From: [Anoxybacillus] calidus
GTDB taxonomy: Bacteria; Bacillota; Bacilli; Bacillales; Anoxybacillaceae
Assembly: GCF_013760845.1 (NCBI RefSeq)
Contig: NZ_JACDUU010000003.1
Coordinates: 118,509 to 182,508 of the forward strand
Reading direction: 5' to 3'
Length of the DNA stretch: 64,000 nucleotides
In this document: positions 44,969-54,531 of the stretch, in pieces
Numbering within the stretch: the stretch's first letter is position 1
Layout: the number at the start of each line of letters is the position of its first letter
Notes under the pieces: generated by a model
The model's database searches: none
Seen by the model: only the letters and a program-made list of their open reading frames with translations
Told to the model about the DNA's origin: nothing
Program-made: the position numbers and the translations under genes

Positions 44969-45990
44969 TATTGATGATCATTGTTTGCTTGCGCTTGCTG
45001 GGTATAATCGTTGCTTGTGTACGCTGTTCCGTCAAGATGATGTTTAAATACTTCCTTAACCTCTTCTAATGATTGTTCATCAAGACGATAAACATATGCG
45101 TCGCCTACATAGTCATCGGTACCTTTTAATGTGTAAGAATCAATGTTTAACTTTGATCCTGTTGTGGCATAACTAATAAGGGACATCATTTCATTAAACG
45201 TTAAATTTGTTTTCATATTTTTGCCGACTGCTTCGATGATATCGTCATACTTTGTAACTGCATGCATTGAGGCAGCTTTTTTCACAATGGCTTTAATAAT
45301 TTCCTGTTGTCGTTTTCCACGTTCAATATCATTGTCTTTTTTACGGGTTCTGGCAAGCGCTAAAGCTTCCTCACCATTCAATGTTTGTACGCCTTTTTTC
45401 AAAACAATGGCATTGTGATGGTCCTCTGAATCCTTTTCAGAGATGTCATATGGCACCTCTACTTTAATGCCGCCTAAGGCGTCGACAACATCAATGAAAG
45501 CGTAAAAGTTCATTTTCACATAGTAGTCGATTTTAATATCAAACAGTTCTTCTACCGTTTCGACTGTGCCTTTTACACCGTCGTATACATGAGCGTGGTT
45601 AATTTTATCATAGCTTTCCTCAGAGGGAATATATACATAAGAGTCACGTGGGATGCTGACCATTTTCACTGATTCATCTTTTGGATTGAACGTTGCTAAA
45701 ATAAGCGCATCCGTCCGTGTGGACTCATGAAATTTCCTTGATTCGCTGTCATCGACACCGATGAACAAAATAGAAAAGCTTTCTTCTTTTAAGTTTCGCT
45801 TTTCAGCATCAGGGCGGAATTCTTCATAAGACTTGTTCACAGCACTTTGGGCTTTATGCAATAGGTAATAAGCGTATGATGATCCTGCAAGAATAAAGAA
45901 TAAAAATGTGAAAAATATCAATTTTATAATCCTTCTTCTTCTTTTTCTTTTCCTTTTTTGTATTTTAGGATAACGCTGATTGATCGACAT
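44968..45990 (-). CDS. LytR-CpsA-Psr (LCP) family wall polymer ligase
   Basis: A 340-residue membrane-anchored enzyme that attaches undecaprenyl-linked anionic polymers to peptidoglycan. An N-terminal Arg/Lys-rich segment precedes one membrane helix (about 23-43). The LCP domain (about 70-230) has the lipid and phosphate contacts: FIGVDDS, STRTDALILAT, VSIPRDSYV near 112, INHAHVYDG, and ALALARTRKKDNDIERGKRQQE near 200-220. The C-terminal tail is Gln/Asn-rich. ATG 45990 has AAAGGAGAA upstream and lies 13 bases after yvyE, so both are likely co-transcribed. In B. subtilis the same place holds TagV. It could couple TagO-started polymer to the wall. Confidence 0.92.
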   Translation of the reverse strand: MSINQRYPKIQKRKRKRRRRIIKLIFFTFLFFILAGSSYAYYLLHKAQSAVNKSYEEFRPDAEKRNLKEESFSILFIGVDDSESRKFHESTRTDALILATFNPKDESVKMVSIPRDSYVYIPSEESYDKINHAHVYDGVKGTVETVEELFDIKIDYYVKMNFYAFIDVVDALGGIKVEVPYDISEKDSEDHHNAIVLKKGVQTLNGEEALALARTRKKDNDIERGKRQQEIIKAIVKKAASMHAVTKYDDIIEAVGKNMKTNLTFNEMMSLISYATTGSKLNIDSYTLKGTDDYVGDAYVYRLDEQSLEEVKEVFKHHLDGTAYTSNDYTQQAQANNDHQ

Positions 45991-46003
45991 AGTTTGTTCT
46001 CCT

Positions 46004-46645
46004 TTAAATTTCGTTAATTTCCTTTTCTAAATACACGGCCTCTCCCTCATAAATCTCCGCTTTTCCATTTGTCAATTCTGTCATCCACTCGATAAACGCT
46101 TGTTTTTGTCCTTCTTCGACATACGTTTCAATTTCGACGTTTTCGAGATAATGGATTTCTTTAATTTCGTAAACGGATGAGCGGAGTTCATTTTCTACTT
46201 TGCCTAGCCATGTGTAATCAATTTTTGTATGCATCACTCGCATTAAGCGTCGTTCAACAATTCCTGTTGTTTTTAATCCTTCTGAGACGGATTTGCTGTA
46301 AGCGCGCACGAGCCCTCCGGCACCGAGCTTAATTCCACCGAAATAACGGGTAACGACAACGACCGTGTCTTTTAAGCCTTTCTTTTTTAGGACTTCGAGC
46401 ATAGGTACACCCGCTGTACCGCTCGGTTCGCCATCATCGTTTGCTTTTTGAATTTGGTCGTGTTCACCGATTAAATAAGCGGAACAATTGTGTGTGGCGT
46501 CCCAGTGTTTCTTTTTAATTTCTTGAATAAACTGAACCGCTTCTTCCTCTGTTGTTGCTCGTTGCACATAGCAGATAAATCGTGATTTCTCAATCACAAT
46601 TTCATTTTCTCCATAGCCTTTAACTGTATAATATTTTTCCAACAA
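46004..46645 (-). CDS. yvyE: YvyE/YigZ (IMPACT) family protein
   Basis: A 213-residue cytoplasmic protein of the IMPACT/UPF0029 family. The N-terminal domain carries the family signature (KKHWDATHNCSAY near 45, DDGEPSGTAGVPML near 70, VVVTRYFGGIKLGAGGLVRAYS near 95), the C-terminal domain is a small alpha/beta fold. The start is TTG 46645. YigZ proteins are linked to translation or nucleotide-related proteolysis control, but the reaction is not settled. It is the first gene of a two-gene unit with the LCP ligase, divergent from degS, as in B. subtilis. Confidence 0.92.
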   Translation of the reverse strand: MLEKYYTVKGYGENEIVIEKSRFICYVQRATTEEEAVQFIQEIKKKHWDATHNCSAYLIGEHDQIQKANDDGEPSGTAGVPMLEVLKKKGLKDTVVVVTRYFGGIKLGAGGLVRAYSKSVSEGLKTTGIVERRLMRVMHTKIDYTWLGKVENELRSSVYEIKEIHYLENVEIETYVEEGQKQAFIEWMTELTNGKAEIYEGEAVYLEKEINEI

Positions 46646-46757
46646 AGCGAATACACCTCGTTATCATTTGCTTAAAATCGATTGCGACAAAATGAGGAGA
46701 GAAGCACTTTTGAAACATAATTGTTACGAAAATATTACTATTAAGTAATAAAAAACA

Positions 46758-46766
46758 TGTTATAAT
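46758..46766 (+). promoter_or_regulatory. Predicted extended -10 promoter upstream of degS
   Basis: TG-T-TATAAT at 46758-46766 without a good -35. It implies a leader of almost 300 bases; the intergenic region 46646-47062 is AT-rich and holds no other gene I can support. Confidence 0.35.
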
Positions 46767-47062
46767 AAATTTGCGCTACAGTTGCTGAATTTTTGCATAT
46801 ATAATTGCTTTTTCTATTATAAATCGACATTTTTCTTCCTTCAAATAAAAATTTTTTTCGTTTAAAATTGGAAATTTAGAAGAATAAATGTCTGAAAAAT
46901 TTGCCTGTTTGTACTATTGGTCATTTGTATGTAGAGCGATCAATAACTAATGAAACATATCTGCTTTGAGACCATTTTTGTATGAACGTATCAAACTTTA
47001 ACTCCTTTTCCACCTCATCATGTGTCATAACGTGGAAAAATGTTACTTACATCGAGGCGAGG

Positions 47063-48214
47063 ATGAAGATGTGTTCTAATAAACAGTTTGACGCTAAACA
47101 ATTAGATAAAATTGTCGAAAAAATAATTGACACAGTTCACGACAGTAAAGACGAAATTTTTCAGATTGGCGAACAGTCACGGCAGGAGTATGAAAGGCTG
47201 CTTGATGAGTTGGCACAAACAAAGGAGCTTGTCAATAAAGTTATTCATGAAGGAGACAGATTAGAAGCGCAAAGCCGCTTGGCGCGGCAACGGCTTTCTG
47301 AGGTGAATCGCAATTTTACGCGCTATACGGAAGCGGAGATTCGGGATGCTTATGAAAAAGCGCATGACTTACATATGAAATTAACCATGATTCGTGAACA
47401 GGAGCGGCAGCTGCGTGCGCGCCGCGATGAGATTGAACGGCGTTTGATTCGCTTAAAGGAAACGATTGAGCGGGCGGAACACTTAATCAGCCAAATTACG
47501 GTTGTGTTGAACTATTTAAACAGCGATTTTCGGCAAATTGGTGAATTTATCGAAGGGGCAAGACAAAAGCAGGAGTTTGGCTTAAAGATTATCGAGGCGC
47601 AAGAGGAAGAACGAAAAAGACTATCGCGGGAAATTCATGATGGTCCTGCGCAAATGCTTGCTCATGTGATGATGCGTTCCGACTTATTGGAACGAATTTG
47701 CCGGGAGAGCGGACCAGATGCAACCATTCAAGAGCTGCGCGATTTTAAAAAAATGGTTCGTTCTGCATTATACGAAGTGCGGCGAATTATTTATGATTTA
47801 AGACCAATGGCACTTGATGATTTAGGTTTAATTCCTACACTAAGAAAATATTTACAAACGGTCGAAGAATATAATAAAGTAACAAAAATTTCCTTCTCTC
47901 ATCTTGGACAAGAAAAACGACTGCCTCCTCGCTTTGAGGTAGCGATTTTTCGCTTGATTCAAGAATCTGTGCAAAATGCGTTAAAACATGCGGAACCGAC
48001 AGAAATCCAGGTAAAAATCGAAATGAACAATCACTACATATTTATTATCGTGAAAGATAATGGAAAAGGATTTGATACAAGCGTAAAGAAGGAAAATGCG
48101 TTTGGTTTGATTGGAATGAAAGAACGTGTTGACTTGTTGGAGGGGAAATTGGAGATTCGCTCAAAAATTGGTGCCGGTACGGTTGTGGCGATTCAAATTC
48201 CATTAGACCTTTAA
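47063..48214 (+). CDS. degS: Sensor histidine kinase DegS
   Basis: A soluble sensor kinase of 383 residues that phosphorylates DegU. The start ATG 47063 follows GAGGCGAGG and gives the usual DegS length; a longer frame upstream to 46982 has no ribosome site. Residues 1-170 form the long coiled-coil DegS sensor domain (SKDEIFQIGEQSRQ). The dimerisation/phosphotransfer region has H192 in SREIHDGPAQ; the ATPase domain (about 285-383) has VQNALKHAEP, DNGKGFD, and GLIGMKERV. The kinase controls motility, exoprotease, competence and biofilm genes, several of which are in this window. Confidence 0.95.
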   Translation: MKMCSNKQFDAKQLDKIVEKIIDTVHDSKDEIFQIGEQSRQEYERLLDELAQTKELVNKVIHEGDRLEAQSRLARQRLSEVNRNFTRYTEAEIRDAYEKAHDLHMKLTMIREQERQLRARRDEIERRLIRLKETIERAEHLISQITVVLNYLNSDFRQIGEFIEGARQKQEFGLKIIEAQEEERKRLSREIHDGPAQMLAHVMMRSDLLERICRESGPDATIQELRDFKKMVRSALYEVRRIIYDLRPMALDDLGLIPTLRKYLQTVEEYNKVTKISFSHLGQEKRLPPRFEVAIFRLIQESVQNALKHAEPTEIQVKIEMNNHYIFIIVKDNGKGFDTSVKKENAFGLIGMKERVDLLEGKLEIRSKIGAGTVVAIQIPLDL

Positions 48215-48253
48215 ATCCGATTTAGGATAGAAGTAAAAAAGGAGGAACGTGAC

Positions 48254-48940
48254 ATGAAAACGCGCATCGTCATTATTGATGACCATCAATTGTTTCGTGA
48301 AGGTGTCAAACGAATTTTAGATTTTGAGAAAGATTTTGAAGTAGTAGCAGAAGGATCAGACGGAAGCGAAGTATTAAGCATTGTTGAACAGTATAAGCCG
48401 GATGTTGTCATCATGGATATTAATATGCCAAATATCAATGGAATTGAGGCGACACGCCAATTAATAAAGACATATCCTGATACAAAAGTGATTATCTTGT
48501 CTATTCATGATGATGAAAACTATGTGACACATGCTTTGCAAACAGGAGCGATGGGCTATTTATTAAAAGAAATGGATGCGGATGCATTAATTGAAGCGGT
48601 GAAAGTTGTGGCAGAGGGCGGCTCTTATCTGCATCCGAAAGTGACACACAATCTTGTAAAAGAGTATCGCCGCTTGGCGACAGAAGACCAAAATGGAGCT
48701 TTTAAAGACCAACAAAAACAAGAAGTTCGCTTGCCGCTTCATTTACTGACGCGCCGCGAATGTGAGGTATTGCAGCTTCTTGCTGATGGAAAAAGCAACC
48801 GCGGCATCGGTGAAGCATTATTTATTAGCGAAAAAACAGTGAAAAACCATGTCAGCAATATTTTGCAAAAAATGAATGTAAATGACCGTACGCAAGCGGT
48901 TGTTATGGCGATTAAAAACGGATGGGTGGAAGTTCGTTAA
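48254..48940 (+). CDS. degU: Response regulator DegU
   Basis: A 228-residue NarL-type regulator. Receiver domain (about 3-120) with D9-D10, phosphoacceptor D55 (IMDINMP) and K105; C-terminal LuxR helix-turn-helix (about 160-225, [18 protein letters not shown] and [11 protein letters not shown]). GGAGGAA precedes ATG 48254. It is 39 bases after degS and co-transcribed with it. In B. subtilis unphosphorylated DegU favours competence and phosphorylated DegU favours degradative enzymes and wall/biofilm genes. A dispersed repeat follows 46 bases after the stop. Confidence 0.96.
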   Translation: MKTRIVIIDDHQLFREGVKRILDFEKDFEVVAEGSDGSEVLSIVEQYKPDVVIMDINMPNINGIEATRQLIKTYPDTKVIILSIHDDENYVTHALQTGAMGYLLKEMDADALIEAVKVVAEGGSYLHPKVTHNLVKEYRRLATEDQNGAFKDQQKQEVRLPLHLLTRRECEVLQLLADGKSNRGIGEALFISEKTVKNHVSNILQKMNVNDRTQAVVMAIKNGWVEVR

Positions 48941-48986
48941 GAAGAGAAATCTTAGCGTTCGTTATGTTCCGCTTAAGGCAGTGGAC

Positions 48987-49115
48987 AAAGAGGCTGATCC
49001 CCAAACAACGTGTCAGACCCCACAATACAATATATAGGACATCATATTGGATCGATGAACTATATATTGCGACATGCACGTGAGGTCAGACACTTATGGG
49101 TCAGCCCCTTTTTTA
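48987..49115. repeat. Dispersed GTCTGAC palindromic repeat, copy B
   Basis: Outer arms AAAGAGGCTGATCC (48987-49000) and GGGTCAGCCCCTTT; inner arms GTGTCAGACCCCAC (49010-49023) and GTGAGGTCAGACAC (49080-49093); a central CAATATATA / TATATATTG pair. The full element can form one long interrupted hairpin ending in T7, so it may also terminate degSU transcription. Confidence 0.78.
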
Positions 49116-49180
49116 TAATGAAATTTGTTCCATTTTCATATAGAATACTTATATAGAAACTAAGAATGAGGAAGGTACTT

Positions 49181-50026
49181 ATGATGAAAACGGCAATTTT
49201 AACCGATAGTACGGCATACATTCCGCAAGATATTCGCGAAAAATTGCATATACATATGATTCCTCTTAGTGTTGTGTTCGGCAATGAAACATATCGGGAA
49301 GAAGTAGACATCCATGCCGATGAATTTTATGAGCAGGTGAAAAAGCATCATCAGCTTCCGACTACTTCTCAGCCTCCGCTTGGTTTGTTTGTAGAAACGT
49401 TCGAAAAATTATCGAAAGATTACGATGCGGTCATTAGCATTCATCTTTCAAGCGGAATTAGCGGCACCTATCAAGGGGCTGTTTCGGCTGCCAATATGGT
49501 AGAAGGAATCAAAGTGTATCCGTATGATTCCGAAATTAGCTGCATGGCGCAAGGTTTTTATGTCATGGAAGCAGCCAAGATGGCACTTGAAGGAAAAAGC
49601 CCTGAGGAAATTATCGCCCGCTTGGATGAAATGAAAAAGACGGTTCGCGCTTACTTCATGGTCGATGACTTATCGCACTTACAGCGGGGCGGCCGCCTCA
49701 GCGGTGCTCAAGCATTCATCGGAAGTTTGCTGCAAGTAAAGCCGCTTCTTCATTTCGTTGATAAAGTCATTGTGCCATTTGAGAAAATTCGCACGCGCAA
49801 AAAAGCGATCAAGCGCATTGAAGAATTGTTTGCTGAAGACGCAAGTACGGGTGTGCCGATGAAGGCAGTTGTTATTCATGCGAATCGCCTGGAAGAAGCG
49901 GAAGCTTGGAAAAATGAACTTGCGCAAACTTATCCGCATGTAGAGTTTATGATTAGTTATTTCGGGCCAGTCATCGGCACTCATTTAGGTGAAGGTGCGC
50001 TTGGACTTGGCTGGTATAAACTTTAA
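49181..50026 (+). CDS. DegV family fatty-acid-binding protein (FakB type)
   Basis: A 281-residue protein of the DegV/FakB family, which binds a fatty acid and presents it to the kinase FakA for phosphorylation. ATG 49181 follows AGGAAGG; ATG 49184 is equally possible. The N-terminal motif is ILTDSTAYIP, with TTSQPP near 64, SSGISGTYQGA near 94 and DDLSHLQRGGRLSGAQAFIG near 168; all are lipid headgroup contacts in this family. B. subtilis carries YviA at the same place, between degU and comFA. A GC-rich 10-bp hairpin (50042-50067) without a T tract follows. Confidence 0.93.
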   Translation: MMKTAILTDSTAYIPQDIREKLHIHMIPLSVVFGNETYREEVDIHADEFYEQVKKHHQLPTTSQPPLGLFVETFEKLSKDYDAVISIHLSSGISGTYQGAVSAANMVEGIKVYPYDSEISCMAQGFYVMEAAKMALEGKSPEEIIARLDEMKKTVRAYFMVDDLSHLQRGGRLSGAQAFIGSLLQVKPLLHFVDKVIVPFEKIRTRKKAIKRIEELFAEDASTGVPMKAVVIHANRLEEAEAWKNELAQTYPHVEFMISYFGPVIGTHLGEGALGLGWYKL

Positions 50027-50041
50027 TGTAGTCCAGAATGA

Positions 50042-50067
50042 AACGCCGTGCCAATGAGCGCGGCGTT
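50042..50067 (+). terminator. GC-rich hairpin between fakB and comFA
   Basis: Stem 50042-50051 / 50058-50067 (AACGCCGTGC with one T.G pair), loop CAATGA, followed by only ATTT. A weak terminator or processing site. Confidence 0.5.
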
Positions 50068-50133
50068 ATTTAGAAATGGTAAGGACCATAGAAAACAGTA
50101 CGAAAAACTTCATTTCATTCAGGGAGGGCTGCT

Positions 50134-51633
50134 ATGCGTTTTATCCTCGAAAATAACCGCCTCATCCCAGAGCCGCTGGCGAAAGTGCAGGGGAAAGAGG
50201 CAATGCCTATTAGCTGTTTTGAGCATCTTCCTTCTTTTCCTGTTCATCCTCACTTTTCTTTCTCCACTGAACTTCTCTCATTCCTTGAAGGAAAACAACT
50301 GCTTCTTGATGAACTTCCTTTTCCGATTGAATTAATTCATGCGCATTATGAACAAGGATATGTCATGTACAAAAAAGGCATTACGAAAACAACGAAAGGC
50401 TATCGCTGCGAACGGTGCGGCAATGAAGAAGCTCATTTATTCGCTTCGTTCTTCTGTTCTCGTTGCCAGCAACCATGCCCATATTGCCGCAAATGCATTA
50501 CGATGGGAAGGGTGAGTGCCTGCACACCGCTCATTGTTTCATGCATACCGGTGAGAGGACAAATGTATGACGATGCATTACATTGGCACGGCACCCTTTC
50601 ATCAGGGCAGCAATCGGCGGCTGAAGCGGTTGTACAAGCCATCGAGCATAACGACCAACTGCTTGTTTGGGCGGTGTGTGGAGCAGGGAAAACAGAAGTA
50701 TTGTTTCCAGGAATCCATCGGGCGTTGCAGTTAGGAAAGCGGGTCTGCATCGCTACCCCAAGGACCGATGTGGTGCTAGAACTGGCTCCTCGCTTCAAAC
50801 AAGTATTTCCTCACCTTCCTGTCATCGCCTTATATGGCGGCAGTGAAGACCGCGGCAAAACAGCACCGCTTGTGATTTCTACGACACATCAACTGCTTCG
50901 ATTTTACAAAGCGTTTGATGTGATGATCATTGATGAAGTTGATGCGTTTCCGTATTCAGTCGAGCCGATGTTACAGTATGCCGCGGAAAAAGCAAGAAAA
51001 GAGCCGTCCTCTGTTATTTATTTAACAGCCACACCGAATCGCCAGTGGCAGCAAGATGTGAAAGAAGGAAAACGAAAAGCTGTGACGATTCCGGCCCGCT
51101 ATCACGGTTTTCCGCTCCCAGTTCCTACCTTTGAATGGTGTGGCAATTGGCGCAAAGCAGTGAAGAAGCAGTCTTTGCCCCGCAACGTTCTTGCGTGGAT
51201 TCATGATCGTCTTGTTGGGGGCAAGCAAGCTTTTCTATTTGTGCCGCACATCGAGCTTTTAGAGAAGATAGTCGCGATTTTAAAAAAGCTCAATTCGAAT
51301 ATCGAAGGGGTTCACGCTGAAGACCCGGCAAGAAAAGAAAAAGTTGCTGCTTTTCGCAAAGGAGAACTTCCGCTTCTTGTAACGACAACGATTTTAGAGC
51401 GCGGTGTGACGGTCCCGAATATCGATGTTGCTGTACTCGGTGCCGAAGACCGCATTTTTACGGAGGGAGCGCTCGTGCAAATTGCCGGGCGCGTTGGCAG
51501 AAGCGCACAATATCCAAGCGGCGATGTTCGTTTTTTTCATTACGGAAAAACAAAAGAAATGATGGCTGCGAAACAGCACATTGAAAAAATGAACAAAGAA
51601 GCGGCAAAAAGGGGGCTGTTGAAAACAAAGTGA
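50134..51633 (+). CDS. comFA: Competence DNA translocase ComFA
   Basis: A 499-residue superfamily-2 DNA helicase-like ATPase that helps pull single-stranded DNA through the membrane in transformation. GGGAGGG precedes ATG 50134. A four-Cys zinc motif plus extra Cys pairs lies at about 89-130 (CERCG, CSRCQQ, CPYCRKC). Helicase motifs are GAGKTE (Walker A, near 185), DEVDAFPYS (Walker B), LTATPN (motif III), and QIAGRVGRS (motif VI). GTG of comFC overlaps its stop. No ComK box could be made out upstream with confidence. Confidence 0.94.
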   Translation: MRFILENNRLIPEPLAKVQGKEAMPISCFEHLPSFPVHPHFSFSTELLSFLEGKQLLLDELPFPIELIHAHYEQGYVMYKKGITKTTKGYRCERCGNEEAHLFASFFCSRCQQPCPYCRKCITMGRVSACTPLIVSCIPVRGQMYDDALHWHGTLSSGQQSAAEAVVQAIEHNDQLLVWAVCGAGKTEVLFPGIHRALQLGKRVCIATPRTDVVLELAPRFKQVFPHLPVIALYGGSEDRGKTAPLVISTTHQLLRFYKAFDVMIIDEVDAFPYSVEPMLQYAAEKARKEPSSVIYLTATPNRQWQQDVKEGKRKAVTIPARYHGFPLPVPTFEWCGNWRKAVKKQSLPRNVLAWIHDRLVGGKQAFLFVPHIELLEKIVAILKKLNSNIEGVHAEDPARKEKVAAFRKGELPLLVTTTILERGVTVPNIDVAVLGAEDRIFTEGALVQIAGRVGRSAQYPSGDVRFFHYGKTKEMMAAKQHIEKMNKEAAKRGLLKTK

Positions 51634-52343
51634 CGCATTCTTGTCTGATTTGCCATGCACCTTACCATCCGATTGTTACTTGGCAGCATGTATTAACATT
51701 GAAGAACCTCGACATTCTCTGCGAAAAATGCCGCCGCTCATTTTTATTCATTAGCGGGGAAATGTGCGAGAGTTGTGGGCGGCCTTTTCAGCATCTGGAC
51801 TCCTCTTATCGTCAAGGCCCCGTATGTACCGACTGTATTCGCTGGCAGGAAGATGACGATTGGAAAGATGTTTTAACGAAAAACCGCTCTGTTTATTTAT
51901 ATAATGACTTTATGAAAGAAGTGGTTTCCCTTTGGAAGTTTCGCGGTGATTACGCGATTGTCAAAGCGTTTGAAGAGGATTTTTCTCGAGAATTTTTTCG
52001 TCATTTTGATGATACGTTCCTCATCGCTCCGATTCCTCTCAGCACGGAGCGTTTATACGAACGAGGCTTTAACCAGGCAAAAGCGCTCGCTGAGCTATTA
52101 AATCTCCCCATCCACGATATCCTCACACGTCATCACCACGAAAAACAATCAAAAAAATCACGCCGCGAGAGATTACAAACGGAAAACGTGTTTCAATTAG
52201 CGGAACCCATCTCTTTAGCGAACCAGCGTATTGTCCTCATCGACGACATTTACACGACAGGAACGACGCTAAGACATGCGGCGAAAGTGTTGCTTGAGGC
52301 TGATGCCGCTTCTGTTTCTTCATTCACATTAGCAAGAGGTTAA
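51630..52343 (+). CDS. comFC: ComF family phosphoribosyltransferase-like protein
   Basis: A 237-residue cytoplasmic protein needed for transformation and thought to act with ComFA. The start is GTG 51630, overlapping the comFA stop by four bases. The N-terminus has the zinc-type Cys pattern (CLICHAPY, CEKCRRSF, CESCG, CTDC) and the C-terminal half the phosphoribosyltransferase fold with VLIDDIYTTGTT near 210 and GFNQAKALAELL. The comFB gene that separates comFA and comFC in B. subtilis is absent, as is usual for many thermophilic bacilli. Confidence 0.93.
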   Translation: MTHSCLICHAPYHPIVTWQHVLTLKNLDILCEKCRRSFLFISGEMCESCGRPFQHLDSSYRQGPVCTDCIRWQEDDDWKDVLTKNRSVYLYNDFMKEVVSLWKFRGDYAIVKAFEEDFSREFFRHFDDTFLIAPIPLSTERLYERGFNQAKALAELLNLPIHDILTRHHHEKQSKKSRRERLQTENVFQLAEPISLANQRIVLIDDIYTTGTTLRHAAKVLLEADAASVSSFTLARG

Positions 52344-52403
52344 TATCTAGGGTAAACATGCCGATATTAAAAATAGTAAAGGATAGAGCGGAGCGTGAAA
52401 TAT

Positions 52404-54266
52404 ATGCAAATTCGCAACGATTTCATCATAAGCGGGTCAATGGCTAATCCATTATCGTTTTCCTTAAAAGAGGGAGAAACATTTTTCGCGACAATGAAGG
52501 AAAGATTAAGCAACAATGAGGCGATTGTAACGGTTAAAGGGCAGGATGTGCACGTTCGCTTTCAAGGTGAAATACCAAATGAAGATCAATTTGCTGTGCA
52601 AATTACCGGAATGAAAGATCATGTTTTACAAGTGCAAGTCGTACCGCAAACAGCGGAAGCGAATGATGCAGTCACAGGGTTGCTCCCTGCTAGTGAATTA
52701 GAGAAAGCCGAACAAATTTTGCTAGCGCAAGGAATTCGCCTATCTAAGGAAGAGAAAGCGATATTAAGACGTTTTTTCGAAAAAGCGAAAGGAACGCTAA
52801 ACGAAAAATTGGAAACGATACAGGCACTGGCTAATAAAAAGCTTGAAATCACCGAATTCCATTTACAATCCATCCATGAAGCGCTGCATGGTGAACCGTT
52901 CGGTGAGGTATTAACGCAGTTGGCCGATCATCTCAATCTATTGTCACATTTACCATCTTCGGAGGAGAACAACAGGGAACCGGTTAACAATGAAAACAAG
53001 CTTTTCCCTTCTCAAACAAAAACAGACTTATTAGAAGATCCATTCATCTCGCAAAAGGATAGCAGCATTTCTGCAGAAGTAGTAGAAGCAACGGACGGAC
53101 AACGAACGGAACTACCGTATTGGAATGAGGAATGGTTTCAGACCATACCTGTCCAAACGAAAGATATCATCGTGAAGACGATTACGGAAAAGCTTTCGCA
53201 AATGACGCTAGATTTTAAAAAGTTACAAACAGAGATCAATAAAAAATTAGAGAATGTTCAATTTTTGCTTGATAGCGGACAAGTGCAGGCGCGCCAGCAG
53301 GCAAAGCAATTTATTGAGGCTGTGATTCACACATTGGATCGTGCCATTTTGCAAGGAGAATTTATGCTTTTTACCGACATGAAAACAGAGAAACAAATGC
53401 TTCAGGCAAGCGCGAAGTTAGCGGAAGCGAAGCAGTTGCTTACTGTGGGAAAGCCGAGCGATGCTTTAAAAATCGTGAACGAAGTGAAGCAATTTATGGA
53501 AAATCTTCGCTTTCAACCGGCAGATGTAAAAATAAAGCATTTTGTTTCTACTTTTCATTTAAACGAGCAAGAAGCAACACCAAAGCAGCAGCTTCTTTCG
53601 CAAATGGCCAGAACATTAAAATTTCCGCTAGGTGAGGAAGTTTCAGCGCGAAATATGTTTGAACAGTTTCGACAATTAGGGTTTCAGCATGAAAAAGATG
53701 TTTCTCGAGCCTTATTGTTTAAGCAGCCAGCCATCGAGCCGCAAAATATAAAGGCGTTGTTAATGAAATTAAGCCAAGGAGAACATGGCATGATTGCTCA
53801 GCAAGCCGAGCACGCTTTAACGAATATGACAGGTCAGCAGCTGTTAAGTAAATTTGACGCTAACCATCATATGCAAACGATGTTTTATCAATTGCCGATG
53901 TTATTGCAGGGGAAAATTGAAACCGTGAATGTTTATTTAAATTCCCGCAATGATGGGGGAAAGCTTGATTGGCAAAATTGCAGTCTATACTTTTTGCTTG
54001 ATACGGAAAAACACGGGAAAATCGGGATTTTGCTTCAAGCACTAGAAAGAAATTTAACACTTACCATTAAAACGGACAATGTAAAACTTACCGAAGCATT
54101 AAAATCGTTAACAGAGATGGCTAAGGAAAACTTGGAAGCAATCGGCTACAATGTAAAAGGAATTACTTTTACGAAAATGAATGAACAAGAAGAGCAAAAA
54201 GCAGTTACGGAAACAACGCAAGCGAAAGAAACAAATAGCGAGAAAGGTTATGATGTTACGGTATGA
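52404..54266 (+). CDS. FliK-like / YlqG-like protein
   Basis: A 620-residue protein; ATG 52404 is favoured with GGAG 10 bases upstream over GTG 52395. It is Gln/Glu/Leu-rich with long helices (about 80-180 and 215-400). The last 120 residues (about 490-600) look like the C-terminal domain of flagellar hook-length control proteins: a predicted beta strand with NVYLNSRNDGGKLDW, then KIGILLQALERNLTLTIKTDN and a helix before GYNVKGITF. Its stop overlaps the next start (ATGA), a gene for an FlhB C-domain-like protein, and FliK works on FlhB. B. subtilis has a similar pair, ylqG-ylqH, at another locus. True function in hook control is unproven. Confidence 0.65.
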   Translation: MQIRNDFIISGSMANPLSFSLKEGETFFATMKERLSNNEAIVTVKGQDVHVRFQGEIPNEDQFAVQITGMKDHVLQVQVVPQTAEANDAVTGLLPASELEKAEQILLAQGIRLSKEEKAILRRFFEKAKGTLNEKLETIQALANKKLEITEFHLQSIHEALHGEPFGEVLTQLADHLNLLSHLPSSEENNREPVNNENKLFPSQTKTDLLEDPFISQKDSSISAEVVEATDGQRTELPYWNEEWFQTIPVQTKDIIVKTITEKLSQMTLDFKKLQTEINKKLENVQFLLDSGQVQARQQAKQFIEAVIHTLDRAILQGEFMLFTDMKTEKQMLQASAKLAEAKQLLTVGKPSDALKIVNEVKQFMENLRFQPADVKIKHFVSTFHLNEQEATPKQQLLSQMARTLKFPLGEEVSARNMFEQFRQLGFQHEKDVSRALLFKQPAIEPQNIKALLMKLSQGEHGMIAQQAEHALTNMTGQQLLSKFDANHHMQTMFYQLPMLLQGKIETVNVYLNSRNDGGKLDWQNCSLYFLLDTEKHGKIGILLQALERNLTLTIKTDNVKLTEALKSLTEMAKENLEAIGYNVKGITFTKMNEQEEQKAVTETTQAKETNSEKGYDVTV

Positions 54267-54520
54267 AAAATGGTTATCAACATTATTTTTCCGCGTTAAC
54301 AAGCTATGAAGAAGGAGCCAATCAGCTTTCAGCGGCCCCTTCGTCCAATGTAAGCGCCGTGAAGCAAATGATGGAAAGAGCGCAGCAACAAAACATTCCA
54401 TTACAAAATGATCCATCGCTTGTCGAACATTTAGCAGACCCGGAAAACCGCGTTCCTTCACAGCTTTATGCAGTCATTGGAGAAATTTTAAAATTAATTA
54501 AGAGCATTGAACAACAATAG
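54263..54520 (+). CDS. FlhB C-terminal domain-like protein (YlqH type)
   Basis: An 85-residue soluble protein resembling the cytoplasmic, substrate-switching part of FlhB/YscU without the membrane half. Visible family traits are a helix AVKQMMERAQQQNIPLQNDP, then LVEHLADPENRVPSQLYAVIGEILKLI. The autocleavage NPTH motif of full FlhB is not present. It starts within the stop of the FliK-like gene and is followed after 11 bases by the YaaR-like gene. A role in type III export specificity is plausible because it stands in a flagellar region. Confidence 0.78.
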   Translation: MKNGYQHYFSALTSYEEGANQLSAAPSSNVSAVKQMMERAQQQNIPLQNDPSLVEHLADPENRVPSQLYAVIGEILKLIKSIEQQ

Positions 54521-54531
54521 GAGAGATGGAT